Origin: Adiantum capillus-veneris
Taxonomy: Eukaryota; Streptophyta; Polypodiopsida; Polypodiales; Pteridaceae
Length of the DNA: 64,000 nucleotides
Reading direction: 5' to 3'
Assembly: GCA_014529385.2 (NCBI GenBank)
Contig: CM043944.1
Span: 55,039,768 to 55,103,767 of the forward strand
Position 1 is the stretch's first letter, and every line of letters starts with the position of its first letter. Below are positions 45,186 through 56,886 of the stretch, piece after piece. The position numbers were made by a program, and so were the translations under genes. Under the pieces are notes generated by a model that was given only the letters and a program-made list of their open reading frames with translations, had not been told where the DNA came from and did not search any database.

Positions 45186-48117
45186 GTCAGTAGCCACCCG
45201 GCTCTCTCTCTCTCTGGCCGCCATGCTGAAGCGATAGTTGGCCAGTTCCCTCTGCAGTTTGGCTCGCTTTTTTTTTACAACTGCACACACATCCCCCCTC
45301 TCTGTTGCCTGCCATGCAGCCGTCCTCAACCACTAGATGCCACACCCAATGGCGGAATTCTCATGCAGACCAAGAGCTGCCAACTTTCTGGTTGTTTTTA
45401 ACGTAGACCACTCCCTTTTTTGCTTCAGTTAGCGCCAACCACCACCCACTACATCGAGTCGCAATATGAATTTACCCTTCACTCTCTTCCTCCCTCCATG
45501 CATGCTCCCAACCCACTCCATAGAATGCAACCTTCTGTGCCGCCATGTCTCTTTCTGGCTTTATCTCTCTGCCTCTCGTTATTGCAGGACAGTTACGCAC
45601 ACACTTGGGTTTGACTCCTTCAATCACAGACCTTCATGATAACTAGTTGTGAACTATTGGTGCTGTCCTTGAGATGCAGACAAAGCTGATACACCCCTGT
45701 CTAACTGCGACCCCATGTTGTATACCACCATCTCTTGACTCAAACCTCAAACCCTGATAGAATATAATTCTCTTGAAGCATTAAAAAATCCCTTGCTTGT
45801 TTTATCCGGGCTTCTACGTCGCTCATCTTCCTGGACAGATTCACCCTTAAGAAAAATTTTCGTGCCTTTTCGTACTTCGCCAGCGGGACAAAGATTCTTA
45901 GCTGTTCGGAATTCAGTCCTCACATGCAGATGTCGCCCCTGCTCATTGATGAGGTTAGGGATAGAGTGCTCGTTAAGGGGCGTTTGTCACTAAACGAGTT
46001 CCCATACGACAATGGTCGGCCCTCGACTACTTGCAGAAGCGGACATTGTGGACGCTCTTCGACGACCACTCCAATACTTTCTCAGATGCCGGGCATTCAC
46101 GGGAATTGACGACAACGATGATTTTCATCTGACATTCTTAACCTTTTAATTTCAATCCTTCACCCTTCTTTTAATACCTAGGCATTGGATTACATCATTG
46201 AGGATTGTGTCAGTTTGGTCTCATACTTGTAATTCTAATTTCTCCTTCATTGATTGTGGTTGAGTTTGGTTCTCATGCTTAACTGTGTATTCTTATGGAA
46301 TGTTGCGGCATCAATGGTCACCAGTACTTGTAATTTCTAGTCCTAGCAGTGTCTTATGCTGCTATCGATGCTCTGTCCACTTGCCATTTCCTAGCAAGAC
46401 TAGATGCAGTTGATGCTCGGAACACTAAGGAATGCTTGATTTCCAAAAAAATTAAAATAAATAAATAAATAAATATAGATCTTTTAGATCTCTTGTGATA
46501 GTTTTCGTCGATCTTAACTTACTGAGTTCACCTTTATCTGTATCTTGTTATTACCCTTACGTTTTCACCCATATGTGATATGATCTTTGTAACTTCACTA
46601 TATTCCAGGCTCTGCTATTTTGGTAATCCCCCACTAACCACAAACTCTCCATGTGTCATGCAAATGTATCACGATCCATTTTCTACATAAGTAGTATTGC
46701 AAGCTAAACTCTGGTAATGGCTATCTATATTACCATGCATACGCCTAGCGATTCACTATTTCGTCAGTAATATTGAGAGTTAGGATCATATCAAATACCT
46801 CATGCACATTAGTGCATCCCTTGCACAACTAATGGGTGCATAGGACTTGTCAGTTTATTCTAGTTGAACTTTCATACTAAAGAAGCATGGCAAACGTGCC
46901 CAAACTACATTGTCCACAACCGGATAACCGAAACACACACTACCAATCCCAAGTTAGGGTCGAATTCTACCCCATTACATCTAGGCTCTAGGAAATTTAA
47001 GTTTCTATTCGTAGGGATTGTTTTACATATTGTAATTTTCTTAATTGTTGTTTAATCTCGACATAACCAATGCACATTGAATGATAACATATTTTCATTG
47101 AGTAGTTCATGGATGCAAAGCTTTTGTAGTAGTGTGGTGGACAATACATAAACAAACCAACTACTTTTCTTTTAAGTGAGGTGGAACTATCTATTTTGTA
47201 TCAATTATCTTGCAATACTTCAAATTTCGTATCATTTTGGTGTTGTTAGAACAAAACTAGTTGTTTGAAATTCGCCCTTCCACTATATTGTGTCTACATT
47301 TAAAGGACATGGGTATCCAAGGAATTCATTCATGGACGCACTAATAAACACGACCTTGCAAGCACTTACTATTGAGAAATATTATTTTGTGTGTGATGAC
47401 TAACTTTCATAACTCTCATTATCATGTGTTTTTTTGTATTAACAAGATTCATATTTTCATTCTAGTGATTTTAAACTCACCCCTACCTTAAAAGGATATG
47501 TTTGCATGTGTCTATGATCCTTTCTAATTTTGATATAGATACTCCTCCCATGTGTAATAGTTTTGAGTTTTTCAATATACATTTGTACCACTTTAGATGT
47601 TAAGTCACTGTTTATTACCCAACATTAATCAGGATGACACCTTCTTTTATTTCATGGCCACTTCTTAACACAAAATTAACACATTTTGAATTTGTTAACT
47701 ATACTTTGGTTAAGTTTGACAGTTGCAGCTTTCTCGTACCTCTGCCTATCCCCCCTCCACACACAATGGTATATACATTTTCAAAAAAAAAAAAAAGTAT
47801 ACCCTCCTGGTATATACATCAAATACATCATTCCTCTTTTCTTATTTCATTTATCTGCATTGTGTTCTAAGCTGAATACTCAAACACTACTAAGGTCATG
47901 GCTTCTGATTGTATTGAAAGGAGATTTTATTGAGATGGTTTGCCAATCAGCTATGCAGCTACTCATGTGAGCTAAGGTGCCTTGAGTTAGTGAACAAAAG
48001 AAAACAAAAAATTGTTGTAAGTACTCTGCTACTCAACTAACTCCAATGTGGTGTCACACAGGTAGTCACTGTTTAGTTTTTTTTATGTCTTGCCTAGTCC
48101 ATTGGTCACCAACACAC

Positions 48118-48310
48118 AGACTTTCCGATTTAGGTAGTGTGTAGATACTCATCTTGGTGCAGATTCGCCGATTTAGGTAGCACATTGCAAATTACAGATT
48201 CATGATTTTTAAACAATACCAAATGTAGATTCGCCGATTTAGGCAGCATTAGTACAGATTCACCGATTTAGGCAGCAGACTTTATTGGTGTAGACTCGCC
48301 CGATGAGGCA
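48118..48310 (+). repeat. Short repeats GATTCGCCGATTTAGGCAGCA
   Basis: Five degenerate copies of AGATTCGCCGATTTAGGYAGCA, spaced irregularly by about 25-65 bp, lie 0.4-0.6 kb before the 3' LTR. One later copy is altered to GACTCGCCCGATGAGGCAACA. Function unknown. Confidence 0.75.
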
Positions 48311-48733
48311 ACACCGATCACAAAATCATGTTGTAGTGGCTGGCCACCACTGCAACTGGTATGATTTTGTTACCCGGGTACATAATGAAAGTGATTTGGA
48401 TTTGGACTTATATTGTGGAATTGGAATTGGATTGGGATTTGGTATCTCGTGATTATTTAGCAGTGTTTTGAGACTTGACATTATGAGATTTATGATGAGC
48501 GTGACCAATGATACCCTGATTCATCAGGGTATGATATATACTGCTTATTGTAGTGGTATGGGACACTAGAATAGGTACTATGTGGATGACGACAGGCATA
48601 AGCAATGTTATCTAATTTTACGATTTTTTTTTTACTATTTGATATATATTTCTAATCATTGTTTTTTGACAAGTATTGTTTGCAGATTTTTACCCTTTGC
48701 AACTGAGGACAATTGCTTTTCAACGGAGAGGTA

Positions 48734-49181
48734 TGTTATGGAATTGATAGGTTATTATTTATTGTAGCTAACAGGTGGAAAAGGCTTGACCAAGCTAAGC
48801 TATTGCAAGAGGATATTACATTTTATAAATATTTATTCAAGTGCTCTTTTATGAGCTTTGGCCATTTATGACCGGCCGGACAGTTTGTAACCAATTTGAC
48901 CATTAGAGGGAAATGGTCACTCTTGCACGGGGGGAGATTGCACCCAGTGTCTGTGTATTCTTCTCTCCTCTCCCCTCTTCTCTCTTGCCGTGCCGGCGTA
49001 GCACTCCACTCTAGCAGTTCGCTTGCATATCTCACTCTCTCCCGCCCTCTATCTCTCTCTGTTTGCATACGTCGTGGTTATGTCCTATGGATGACGGCAG
49101 GTACGTAGATTTAGTCGTTTATGTCTTGCTATGTGCTATTTTTGAGTATTTTGCAGGGCAGCCAGGCTTCCGATTGTAGCA
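48734..49181 (+). repeat. LARD-like 3' LTR
   Basis: It starts TGTTATGGAATTGATAGG and ends GATTGTAGCA. Relative to the 5' LTR it lacks the tandem duplication and a further stretch of about 30 bp around CATGAAATCTATATAACAAA. The preceding purine-rich AACGGAGAGGTA is a weak polypurine tract. Confidence 0.8.
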
Positions 49182-49186
49182 GACTA

Positions 49187-51240
49187 TGCACGAGCTTGTG
49201 ATTTGGGCAAGGGAATGCCGAGCTCGACATGACAGTGATCAATGGGACCTCTTCGCGTGGGAATGCTTGCCAAGTTGGAGATTTTTTTAAAAAAGTAAAA
49301 AAAAAAAGCATTTTCTCAAGATCTGGTGGGCATGCAGTAACGAGCAAGGGCAGAAGGAAAGTCGCCATCTCTCCATCGAGTGGGAGTGCGCCGTCATGTG
49401 GTGGAGACCAGTAAAGAAATGCCAAAGGGGTGGCAGGGCAAGTGGTAGGAGGTACCGGGCATGCAGGGGGCGGCCAAGTACAGTGGGTAGTTCCATCTGT
49501 AGAGTGAACTGGCAGCATGAGAAAGGCCGAGCATGGCGGCCAGGCTGAGAGCAGGTGGGCATGGAATTGTAGGTGTTGTGGCCAGTCCAGGAAAAGAAAG
49601 GAGTCGCCACTTATGCGACAGCATGGGAAAGGCCATGGGGGACAGAAAGAGCGGCTAGGTGTTAGAGCTAGGCCATGCAAGTGTCGCCCTAAAAACAAAT
49701 GAGGGGAAGCGGCCATATCAGGGGGTGGCGGGCTTCAAGAGAAAAGATTGTGCCACCTGAGGGGCCGGGTTAAGGGACAATATGACAGAGCACTCATGAG
49801 GACAAGGAGAAGGGCCACTGAGAGGAAGGAGTAGCCTGTGGTGGTCGTGGGGGGTGCTGATGCAGAGGGCCTTGAAGGCTTGAAGAAAAAAGGGTGCCAC
49901 GTGAAGGTTTCGCCGTGCATGCCAGAGAGGGTCGAACAACGAGAAGAAGCCAAGGGCGGCTGAGACGAGAAGCTGCATGAGAAGGTGATGGGTCGCACAA
50001 GGAGGCCTGCATGCGGCTGTCAACGAAAGGAAGTTGAAGCCAAGTTTGATGAAGGATGAGTTGCAGGATGCAGTAAACAAGGCACGAGAGTAAGAAACCA
50101 AGAGGAGGGCGAACTGCCGAAGTCGAGATGCTGGCATGAGAGAGGGCTGGCCGAGCATTGCAAAGCTGGAAGCCGCCGTAATCAAGAGGGCGGTCTGAAG
50201 AGCTGCCTACAACTAAAGGGAATCGAGAGGCGCTAGGTGTGGTTCCAAGTCAAAGAAGCTTTGGGAGAAGGGCTACAAGAAAGGACAGCGCCATATGGAG
50301 AGAGACGAGCCGAGGCTTGAAGGGTGGACAAGTGTGCCATCACATGAAGCAGAGGCCGCCATGGGCTTGTGAAGCAGGAGAGAAGGTCGCCAAGGGGAAG
50401 CCGCCATCATTGTATGAGGAGTGTTTTTTTTGTGCTATGGATAAGTGAGTTCACAGTTTGGTGGGATTATTTTCCGTGTTGAATTTGTCATCAATCACCT
50501 CATCTATCTCGTCTTGTGTCCCATGGCCGTGGGAGCGTTGGCTCCGACGACCATGGGGCAAAGAGGGAGGGAGAGAATGATTGAGTGAGCTATTCTGTGT
50601 GTGATCGAGGTTTGTGTGCTTACTTATTTGGTGTAAGTATAGTTATGTGTGATGGTGTACTATCAAGCCGGTTATGTTGAGGTGTTTATGTGTGAATGTG
50701 TACAACTGAGAATGCCCGAAGGCGATCTGTGCAATGAAAGTTTGCAGAAAGTGTACATGTGTAAGTGATTCTGTGTGGTTAGGGGTGCGGGTTTAACCTT
50801 AGGCTATAGAGAGGCAGTGTAGAGTGTGGAGGGAGTTTTTCCCTTTTTCCCCTTTCCAGCGTTAACATCGAACTTTTTTCCTCTCTCTTCAAACATTGTC
50901 CTTAATTACTTATTACTTAGTGCCCTTTCGCCCCTCCTAGATGGTGTACTCCGGAATGATTGTGTGCATGGGTTGAGCAATCGTGTCTATGCATAGCCGT
51001 GGTTGGCTTTACCATGCTTTGAAGATCAATGCAACTCAAACTTAGATTTTCGCTATTCCTGTTGTCAATGCTTGACTTGTTGCCTTCTTGTACGTGGAAT
51101 AATTGACTGTGTTTACTCTAACTCATGTGTCAACCAAAGCATTGGTGCTATGATTGTTGAGTTGTACTTTGATGTGTAGGTCCATTCCGTCTAACTAGTC
51201 ATCCTCTGCTGAAACTTCTCATTTAGGTTATTCCCATTGT
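49187..51240. other. Unassigned DNA, purine- and GC-rich in its first part
   Basis: From 49190 to 50430 the plus strand is unusually rich in A and G, with recurring GCCGCCAT, GTCGCCA and AAGGCC words at irregular intervals of tens of bases. Long frames on the minus strand (49129-49716 and 49718-50185) are low-complexity Leu/Pro/Ser-rich and are better explained by composition than by coding. From 50450 to 51240 no structure is recognised. The 3' LTR of the gypsy element to the right should lie in or beyond this stretch but has no visible partner. Confidence 0.35.
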
Positions 51241-51369
51241 CGGTCATCTATTTCTTGAGTGTTGATGGGAATCGGTATCTTTTGATTCCTAAGAGCATCT
51301 TTCCATTTGAGTACCTGAAGTCGAACTTCCTCTTGGGCTTTATCAATAACCTCTTGTCGTTTAATCTTC

Positions 51370-52230
51370 CTTTGCTTGGCTGCATGCATTCATTCTGGCA
51401 ATTCATTCGTTAGCAGCAATTTGTATTTCTTTAAATGGCATCGACTAATCCAATTAGCCATTGGTTCACCATCTAGGTTGGATAATTTTACTGCTCTACT
51501 TAGGAGATATCTTTTCAATGATAAACGGTCCGTTTTCCTTTTTCTTAAACTTGGAAATGTGTTTCTTAAGGGAAGACTAAAACTAAGTCCCCTTTTTTGA
51601 AGATTTTTGTGATTAAGTGGGAATCAAAAAACTATTTTTGTTTCCGCTTTTGTGCATAGATGTGAGCTACAACGGTTAGCCTTTGCTAATCTAGCTTTTC
51701 CAAATCTTCAAGTCTTTCTGGCAATTCATATCCAATTCACTCAAGATTCCATGCTACCCTTAATGTCGGCAATAAAAATTCTATTGGCAGTATGGCATCA
51801 AGACTATAAAAAAAGTTAAAGGGTGTAGCATTTAAATCTGTTTTGAATGAAGCTCGATAAGCTCATAGAGCAGCATGGAGATTCATTTCCTAGTCTGTCC
51901 TTCCTGAACTAACCACTTTAGTAAGCATCGAGCTAAAAATTTTGTTTGTATGCTCGTTTGCTTGTGGGTGATAGGGAGCTGATTTGTTATGGATGATCAT
52001 AAACTCATTAAGCAGATACTCGATTAATTACCTCATTGAAGAAATGAGTTCCCCGATCACTGACAATTTCTATTGGTAGTCCAAATCTCGTGAATACATA
52101 CTCATATAAGAATATAGTAGTGGTTTTGGCATCATTCTTTTGAGTTGCATTAGCATCGGCCCACTTGGTGAAATAGTCCGTAGCTACAATGATATATTGA
52201 GCTTGGGTTCTATAACTAGGTGGCTATATT
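51370..52230 (-). pseudogene. Ty3/gypsy integrase core and C-terminus
   Basis: Reading leftward: YIIVATDYFTKW gives the first catalytic Asp, and GLPIEIVSDRGTHF the second. After a frame break, AYHPQANE...TNKI is the third region, which should hold the catalytic Glu. Then follow AILPIEFLLPTLRVA and a C-terminal NLDGEPMANWI segment down to about 51370. Multiple frameshifts and stops prevent function. Homologous integrase is absent from the related element at 11-22 kb. Confidence 0.75.
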
Positions 52231-53054
52231 AGCCGAACAAAATCTATACCCCATTTTGTGAAATCTCTAGCCCCTATCATTGGTCTTAAGAACATGCTAT
52301 CTACACGTGTTGGCATTTTTTTTTGTTGACAAGCATCACACCTTCGAACATATTCTTTAGCATCTGCAAAAAGTGTTGACCACCATATACCTGCCATCAA
52401 GATTGTTCTTGCGGTGGTCTCACTAGAAAAGTGACCTCTAGTTAATCCAGCATATGCTTGTCCTATAATTGTAATATACTCGTCTTCATTTACACAAAGA
52501 TGCAAATGTTGATCTTTACCTCTCCGATACAATTGGTTCCCAATAAGAGCATAGTCTCTTTCTTCAGTTTCAATTGCTCTTTGACGGCGTTTACTCATAT
52601 CCTCAAGAAATGTTTGGCTTAATAAGTAAGTAAACAGATAGTTACTCCACTTAGGAACAAGTGATATTTGAAACAATATTACATGAGGTATGGGTGTTTT
52701 TTTTTAACATTGAGGAAAATCATCTACAAAAGATTGAACATCACTCCTCATAGTTGGCCAAAATACTCCAAGTCTCAAGATTCTTTGCATAGTTTGGTCT
52801 TTTGCAAAGTGAAGTTCTACTATGGTAACATGTACTTGACTTAGGTACTATTTTTTTCCTTTAGGATTAATGCATAAAAACAATATTCCATCTCGATTTC
52901 TTTTGTATAGCCTACCAGCTAGTAATTGATACATAGCCGATTGCTCGCTTAATCTGATGGTGATAGGAAGTGGTATTTGTGAATCCACTTGAGGTATTGT
53001 CATCAATGACACAATGTTTTCCGACCATCGAGGTATCATTTCCACGGAGAACAA
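52224..53054 (-). pseudogene. Ty3/gypsy integrase, two successive zinc-binding regions
   Basis: Two consecutive stretches each resemble the H2C2 integrase N-terminus. The first (53054-52700) reads LAGRLYKRNRDGILFLCINP, then HVTMVELHFAKDQTMQRIL and GVFWPTM...DDFPQC. The second (52676-52224) reads GNQLYRRGKDQHLHLCVNE, then GHFSSETTARTILMAGIWWS and YVRRCDACQQKK, running into KWGIDFV of the core. The second copy is complete; the first has a stop at 52848-52850. Confidence 0.75.
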
Positions 53055-53085
53055 TTAGGCATCTGGTAGATCATCGTCTACCCCT

Positions 53086-53607
53086 TTAGGTGATTGTCTT
53101 GAAACAATCCTTGACAAATGATTTGCTCATTGATGTAGTGCCCTTTTTTACAACCACCGTGAAATCAAATTCGAGAAGAATGATGAACCATCTTACTATT
53201 CTTCCTGTGATGCATGGCTTGTTGACCAAATACAACAAAGCCTGGTGGTCTACAAAGAACACAAACTTGTTGGCTAATAGGTAATGCCTATACTTTTTAA
53301 CGGCATAGATCATTCCTAATCCTTCCCTTTTGGTGGTGGTGTAATTATTTTCTGCCATGTTCAACTGTCAGCTAGCATAAGAAATAGGAAAGTCAATTTT
53401 CCCATCTCTTGGTTGAGCTAGTATACAACCGATAGCAGAATTGGAAGCATCTACATGTATGTGGAATATCTTATTCCAATCTGGTGCTTTCAATATTGGA
53501 GCTGAGGTGAGAGCTTTCTTGAGCTTCATGAAGGATTCTTCACATGACTCGATCCACACAAAGTGTGTAATCAAGCTATACATTGGTATTGCAATTATAG
53601 CATACAT
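53086..53607 (-). pseudogene. Ty3/gypsy RNase H
   Basis: Open blocks 53607-53368 and 53364-53086 read FMKLKKALTSAPILKAPDW, IHVDASNSAIGCILAQ (first catalytic Asp), then NYTTTKREGLGMIYAVKKYRHYLL, FVFFVDHQAL and LEFDFTVVVKKGTT. This is the plant gypsy RNase H in full order, with a break between the two blocks where RQLN would be expected. Confidence 0.85.
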
Positions 53608-53663
53608 GTAGATGAACCGTCGCTAATATCCACAATGCCTCATGAAGACTTGTACCCCCTTCA

Positions 53664-54639
53664 CTATTGTTGGTCTAGGCAAATCAGCAATGACATGATT
53701 TTTTCAATATAAGTAGCTATGCCATTTTTAGACACTATATGTCCAAGAATTTTTCCTTGTCTACCCATGAATGTACACTTTTCAGGATTTAAGAAAATCC
53801 TATAAAGTTTACATTTTTCGAATACCTTTTTGAGGTGTTCAAAATGATCAGCCTGGATTGATGAATGTACGCATAGATCATCCATATATACTTCTAAGAA
53901 TTTCCTAAGATATTCTTTAAAATCATGGATCATCAACCTTTGAAATGTGGCTGGAGCATTAGTAAACCCAAACGGCATAACCCAATAGGCAAAAATATCC
54001 CATTCTATTGCAAAAGCAGTTTTATGCCGATCTTTTCGGTCAACCAAAAGTTTCATGTATCCCAAAAATCCATCTAAGAAGTTGTAAGACTCTTTTACTG
54101 CAACTCACTCTAAAACATGCTCAGTGATTGGAAGAGGAAAGTTGTCTCTAATAGTAGATGCATTCACCTTTTTGACATTAACACACACTTGTAATTTTCC
54201 ATTCTTTTTGGGTACTACCACAATTGGAGACACCCAATCTGTGTGTTCAATTTCATAAATGAATTCGGCTTCTTTTAGTTTTTCAATCACTTCTTTTATC
54301 TTCCTGGTAAATGTTTCATTATACATGTTTCGCATCATCTCTCATGGGTATGGTATGTTGAAAGATTTTTGGATCAACATCCTTGAGATCCTTGTAAGAC
54401 CAATCAAATATATCTCGGTATTCTTTTAGCAAGATTAGAAAAAGCTCCTCTTCTTCTTTTGTTAGGTCATTTGCAATGTGAGCCAGTCTAGGTTCTTCTC
54501 CTGATTCAGCCAGGTCTATATTTTTAGCGTTTTTAGGTCCTTCATAGGACTCTCCTTGTTTACGTAGCTCCCTAAGAGGTTGTTCAACTATGATTTTTTG
54601 ATATTGGAGAGTATACTTTTTTGTAATGGGATGGAACAC
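53664..54639 (-). pseudogene. Ty3/gypsy reverse transcriptase
   Basis: Three blocks (54639-54319, 54338-54105, 54065-53664) read LLKEYRDIFDWSYKDLKDVD, then AEFIYEIEHTDWVSPIVVVP, INDNFPLPI-like text, WVMPFGFTNAPATFQRLM and the catalytic VYMDDLCVHS with YMDD at 53877-53888. The GKILGHIVSKNGI motif follows. The frame changes between blocks show small indels. The part joining fingers and palm (near 54065-54105) is disturbed. Confidence 0.85.
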
Positions 54640-54885
54640 TCATTACATCCTTACCATCCTCTTCCGTGGTTTCCATTTTGGTCCAATATATCTCCTTTAG
54701 AGCTTTTTTCAACTCTTGATATTTCTTTTTCCGCTCGTCTCAGGTCATGAGTGGTTTCTTATCATGTGGGTTTACTTGAGTATCCTTCCTTGATTTTCTC
54801 GACGTCTTAGAAATTTTTGAATTTTTGTTTGAAGGATATATGCCAGTGATTTTGTCCTTAATATAATCATTTGCATCTATCTGCA

Positions 54886-55134
54886 TCAGGAATTGTGTTC
54901 TACTGGAGACTGATGGCATAGGTCATGTTTCACATTTGTGGTGTCTCTTTTTCGTCTATACCATTTTTGTCTTCTTGATTTCTGGTTTGGAAAGTCAAAA
55001 AACTTTTCCTCCCCTTCTTTCAAGAGTACCTTAGCTTTCACATGTTCTTTTTCTAACTGCGATCCTTCTGGGGTAGGTGATTGTTCATCTAAGTCATTTT
55101 TTGCATCGTAATAGAGGTCTGAAAAGATTTGTTG
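54886..55134 (-). pseudogene. Ty3/gypsy linker between protease and RT
   Basis: A hydrophilic segment (IFSDLYYDAKNDLDEQSPTP ... KWYRRKRDTT) ends exactly at the CACTA-2 insertion. The frame continues on the other side (62851 onward on the plus coordinate) once the element and one TTG are removed. Confidence 0.65.
55132..55134 (+). repeat. CACTA-2 target duplication TTG (left; right copy 62848-62850)
   Basis: TTG flanks both termini of the second CACTA element, the 3-bp duplication expected for the superfamily. Confidence 0.85.
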
Positions 55135-55149
55135 CACTACAAGAGGTAC

Positions 55150-55280
55150 TTCATATTAGCGACGCTCACAGTGCGATGCTCAAAAGTGAAAATCCACGGC
55201 GTCGCTATGAGCGTCGCTATTTTTTTTGTTACACAACGACACTCATAGAGACGCCCATAGCGACGCCAGACAGGGGTAAA
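55150..55280. repeat. CACTA-2 left subterminal repeats
   Basis: About five GCGTCGCTAT/TAGCGACGC motifs, some altered (for example AACGACACTCATAGAGACGC). Confidence 0.75.
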
Positions 55281-55299
55281 AAGTAAATCGAGAGCGTCC

Positions 55300-55328
55300 A
55301 AAAACTCAGATCTCATATCTGAGTTTTT
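55300..55328. repeat. Conserved palindrome in CACTA-2
   Basis: AAAAACTCAGATCTCATATC plus TGAGTTTTT matches the palindrome at 41928-41956 in copy 1, with one altered base in the second arm. The 12 outer bases of each arm still pair except at that position. Confidence 0.8.
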
Positions 55329-55364
55329 GATGCTCAAGCAAAGAGGTAACTTGCGCTCTCCCTC

Positions 55365-55535
55365 TCTCTCTCTTTCTTCTCCACACACACACACACACAC
55401 ACATACACACATACACACACACACACACATACAAGAGGAGAGGAAGAAGAGCCGCGTATGCTCCTTCCCTCTCTCTCTCATGTTCCCTTCCCCTCTTTCT
55501 CTCTCTCCCTCTCTCACAGACACACACATTGTGTC

Positions 55536-55580
<45 letters not shown>

Positions 55581-55640
55581 ACATGCATAAACAAAAAACA
55601 CACACACACACACATGCATACACACACAATATTGAGAGAG

Positions 55641-55712
<72 letters not shown>

Positions 55713-55790
55713 TAAAGAGAGAGAATGAGAGAGAGAAAGATATAAAACAAAGAGAGAGAGAGAGAGAAAACAAAGAGAAAGAGAGAGAGA
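55365..55790. repeat. (CA)n and (GA)n tracts in CACTA-2
   Basis: CA at 55381-55432, GA at 55539-55579 and 55632-55712, and shorter GA runs to 55790. They match, in reverse, the GT/CT tracts of copy 1. Confidence 0.9.
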
Positions 55791-55799
55791 TTACGTTAA

Positions 55800-56190
55800 G
55801 ATTTAAATTAGATTAGGCTAGATTACATTTAGATTTATGTTTATGTTGAGTTTAAGATTAGGTTAGATTTAGATTTATGTTAGATTAAGATTAGGTTAGA
55901 TTTAAAATTAGAAAAGTATTAAAGATTAGCTAGCTATGTTCGATTTAAGTTATATACATTTAGGTTTAGGATTAAAGATTGGATTAGATCTAGGTTTATG
56001 TGGAGTTTACTATTGAATTAGATTTAGATTTAAAATTAAGACAAGATCTAACATTAACTAGATTAAATTTAGATTTAAGTTAAATTACATTTAGGTTTAG
56101 GTTAAATTTAAGATTAGATTATATTTAGGTTTATTTTGAGTTTAAGATTAAATTAGATTTAGATTTATGTTCGATGGACTAGATTTTTTT
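55800..56190. repeat. TTAGATTTAGGTTAGA AT-rich repeat block in CACTA-2
   Basis: Degenerate repeats of TTTAGATTTA(T/G)GTTAGATT fill this interval, the counterpart of 40376-40660 and 41047-41190 in copy 1. Between 56200 and 56880 no gene is seen, and no HIPP-like text occurs. Confidence 0.7.
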
Positions 56191-56886
56191 AGATTTAGGT
56201 TAGATTTTAGTGCATGTCAATGAAGGCGCGCTTTGCCCAAAGAGCAAACACTAGTTACACAACAATATGTATATTCTCATCAGAATCTGATACCTATTAA
56301 CTCACACACTAACCATATTCAATTAGCCACAAATCACCACATGTTTAATTAGGTTAGATTTAAGATTAGATTTTGGATTGAGTTTTTATATTAGAGTCTA
56401 CCCTCGGAATTACAGTAAAAAAATTAGAGTTAGACGAACGATGATCCCTCTCTTCCTCTCTACGAATGTGACCTTAAGTTGGAAAGTTTTCAACGACATG
56501 ATATTGAGATTGGAGGCCAACATGTAATGTGCTAAGTAATCCCTCGAAAAAAGATCTACTATGAAAAGATGTTAAGATGCTGTGAAATGCTACAGCTAGA
56601 GAAGAGGCAAAGGGTTTTGTCCACTACATGCACTATCATGTAGAGTGGGTGTGTAGATTTAGCGTACCCACAAATATAGGCATTGACCAATAAAGACAAG
56701 ATTATAACCTGGTGATTTTGATCTCTGTGCACCTCTAGACCGAGGTGTGTGGGGATTGGACATGATTAGAGAATGTGAGGTAGTTTACAATGTGAACAAA
56801 AAGAGAGAGGGAGAGAGAGATAAAAGACAGAGGATGTCATTAGAAGATTAAATTTATGTCTAGGTTATAAGGTTTTTACCCTCATT

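Noticed and set aside
49129-50185. Two minus-strand open frames of 195 and 155 codons
   Set aside because: They lie opposite a purine-rich strand, which removes stop codons by composition. The products are low-complexity Leu/Pro/Ser/His-rich, with no recognisable domain.
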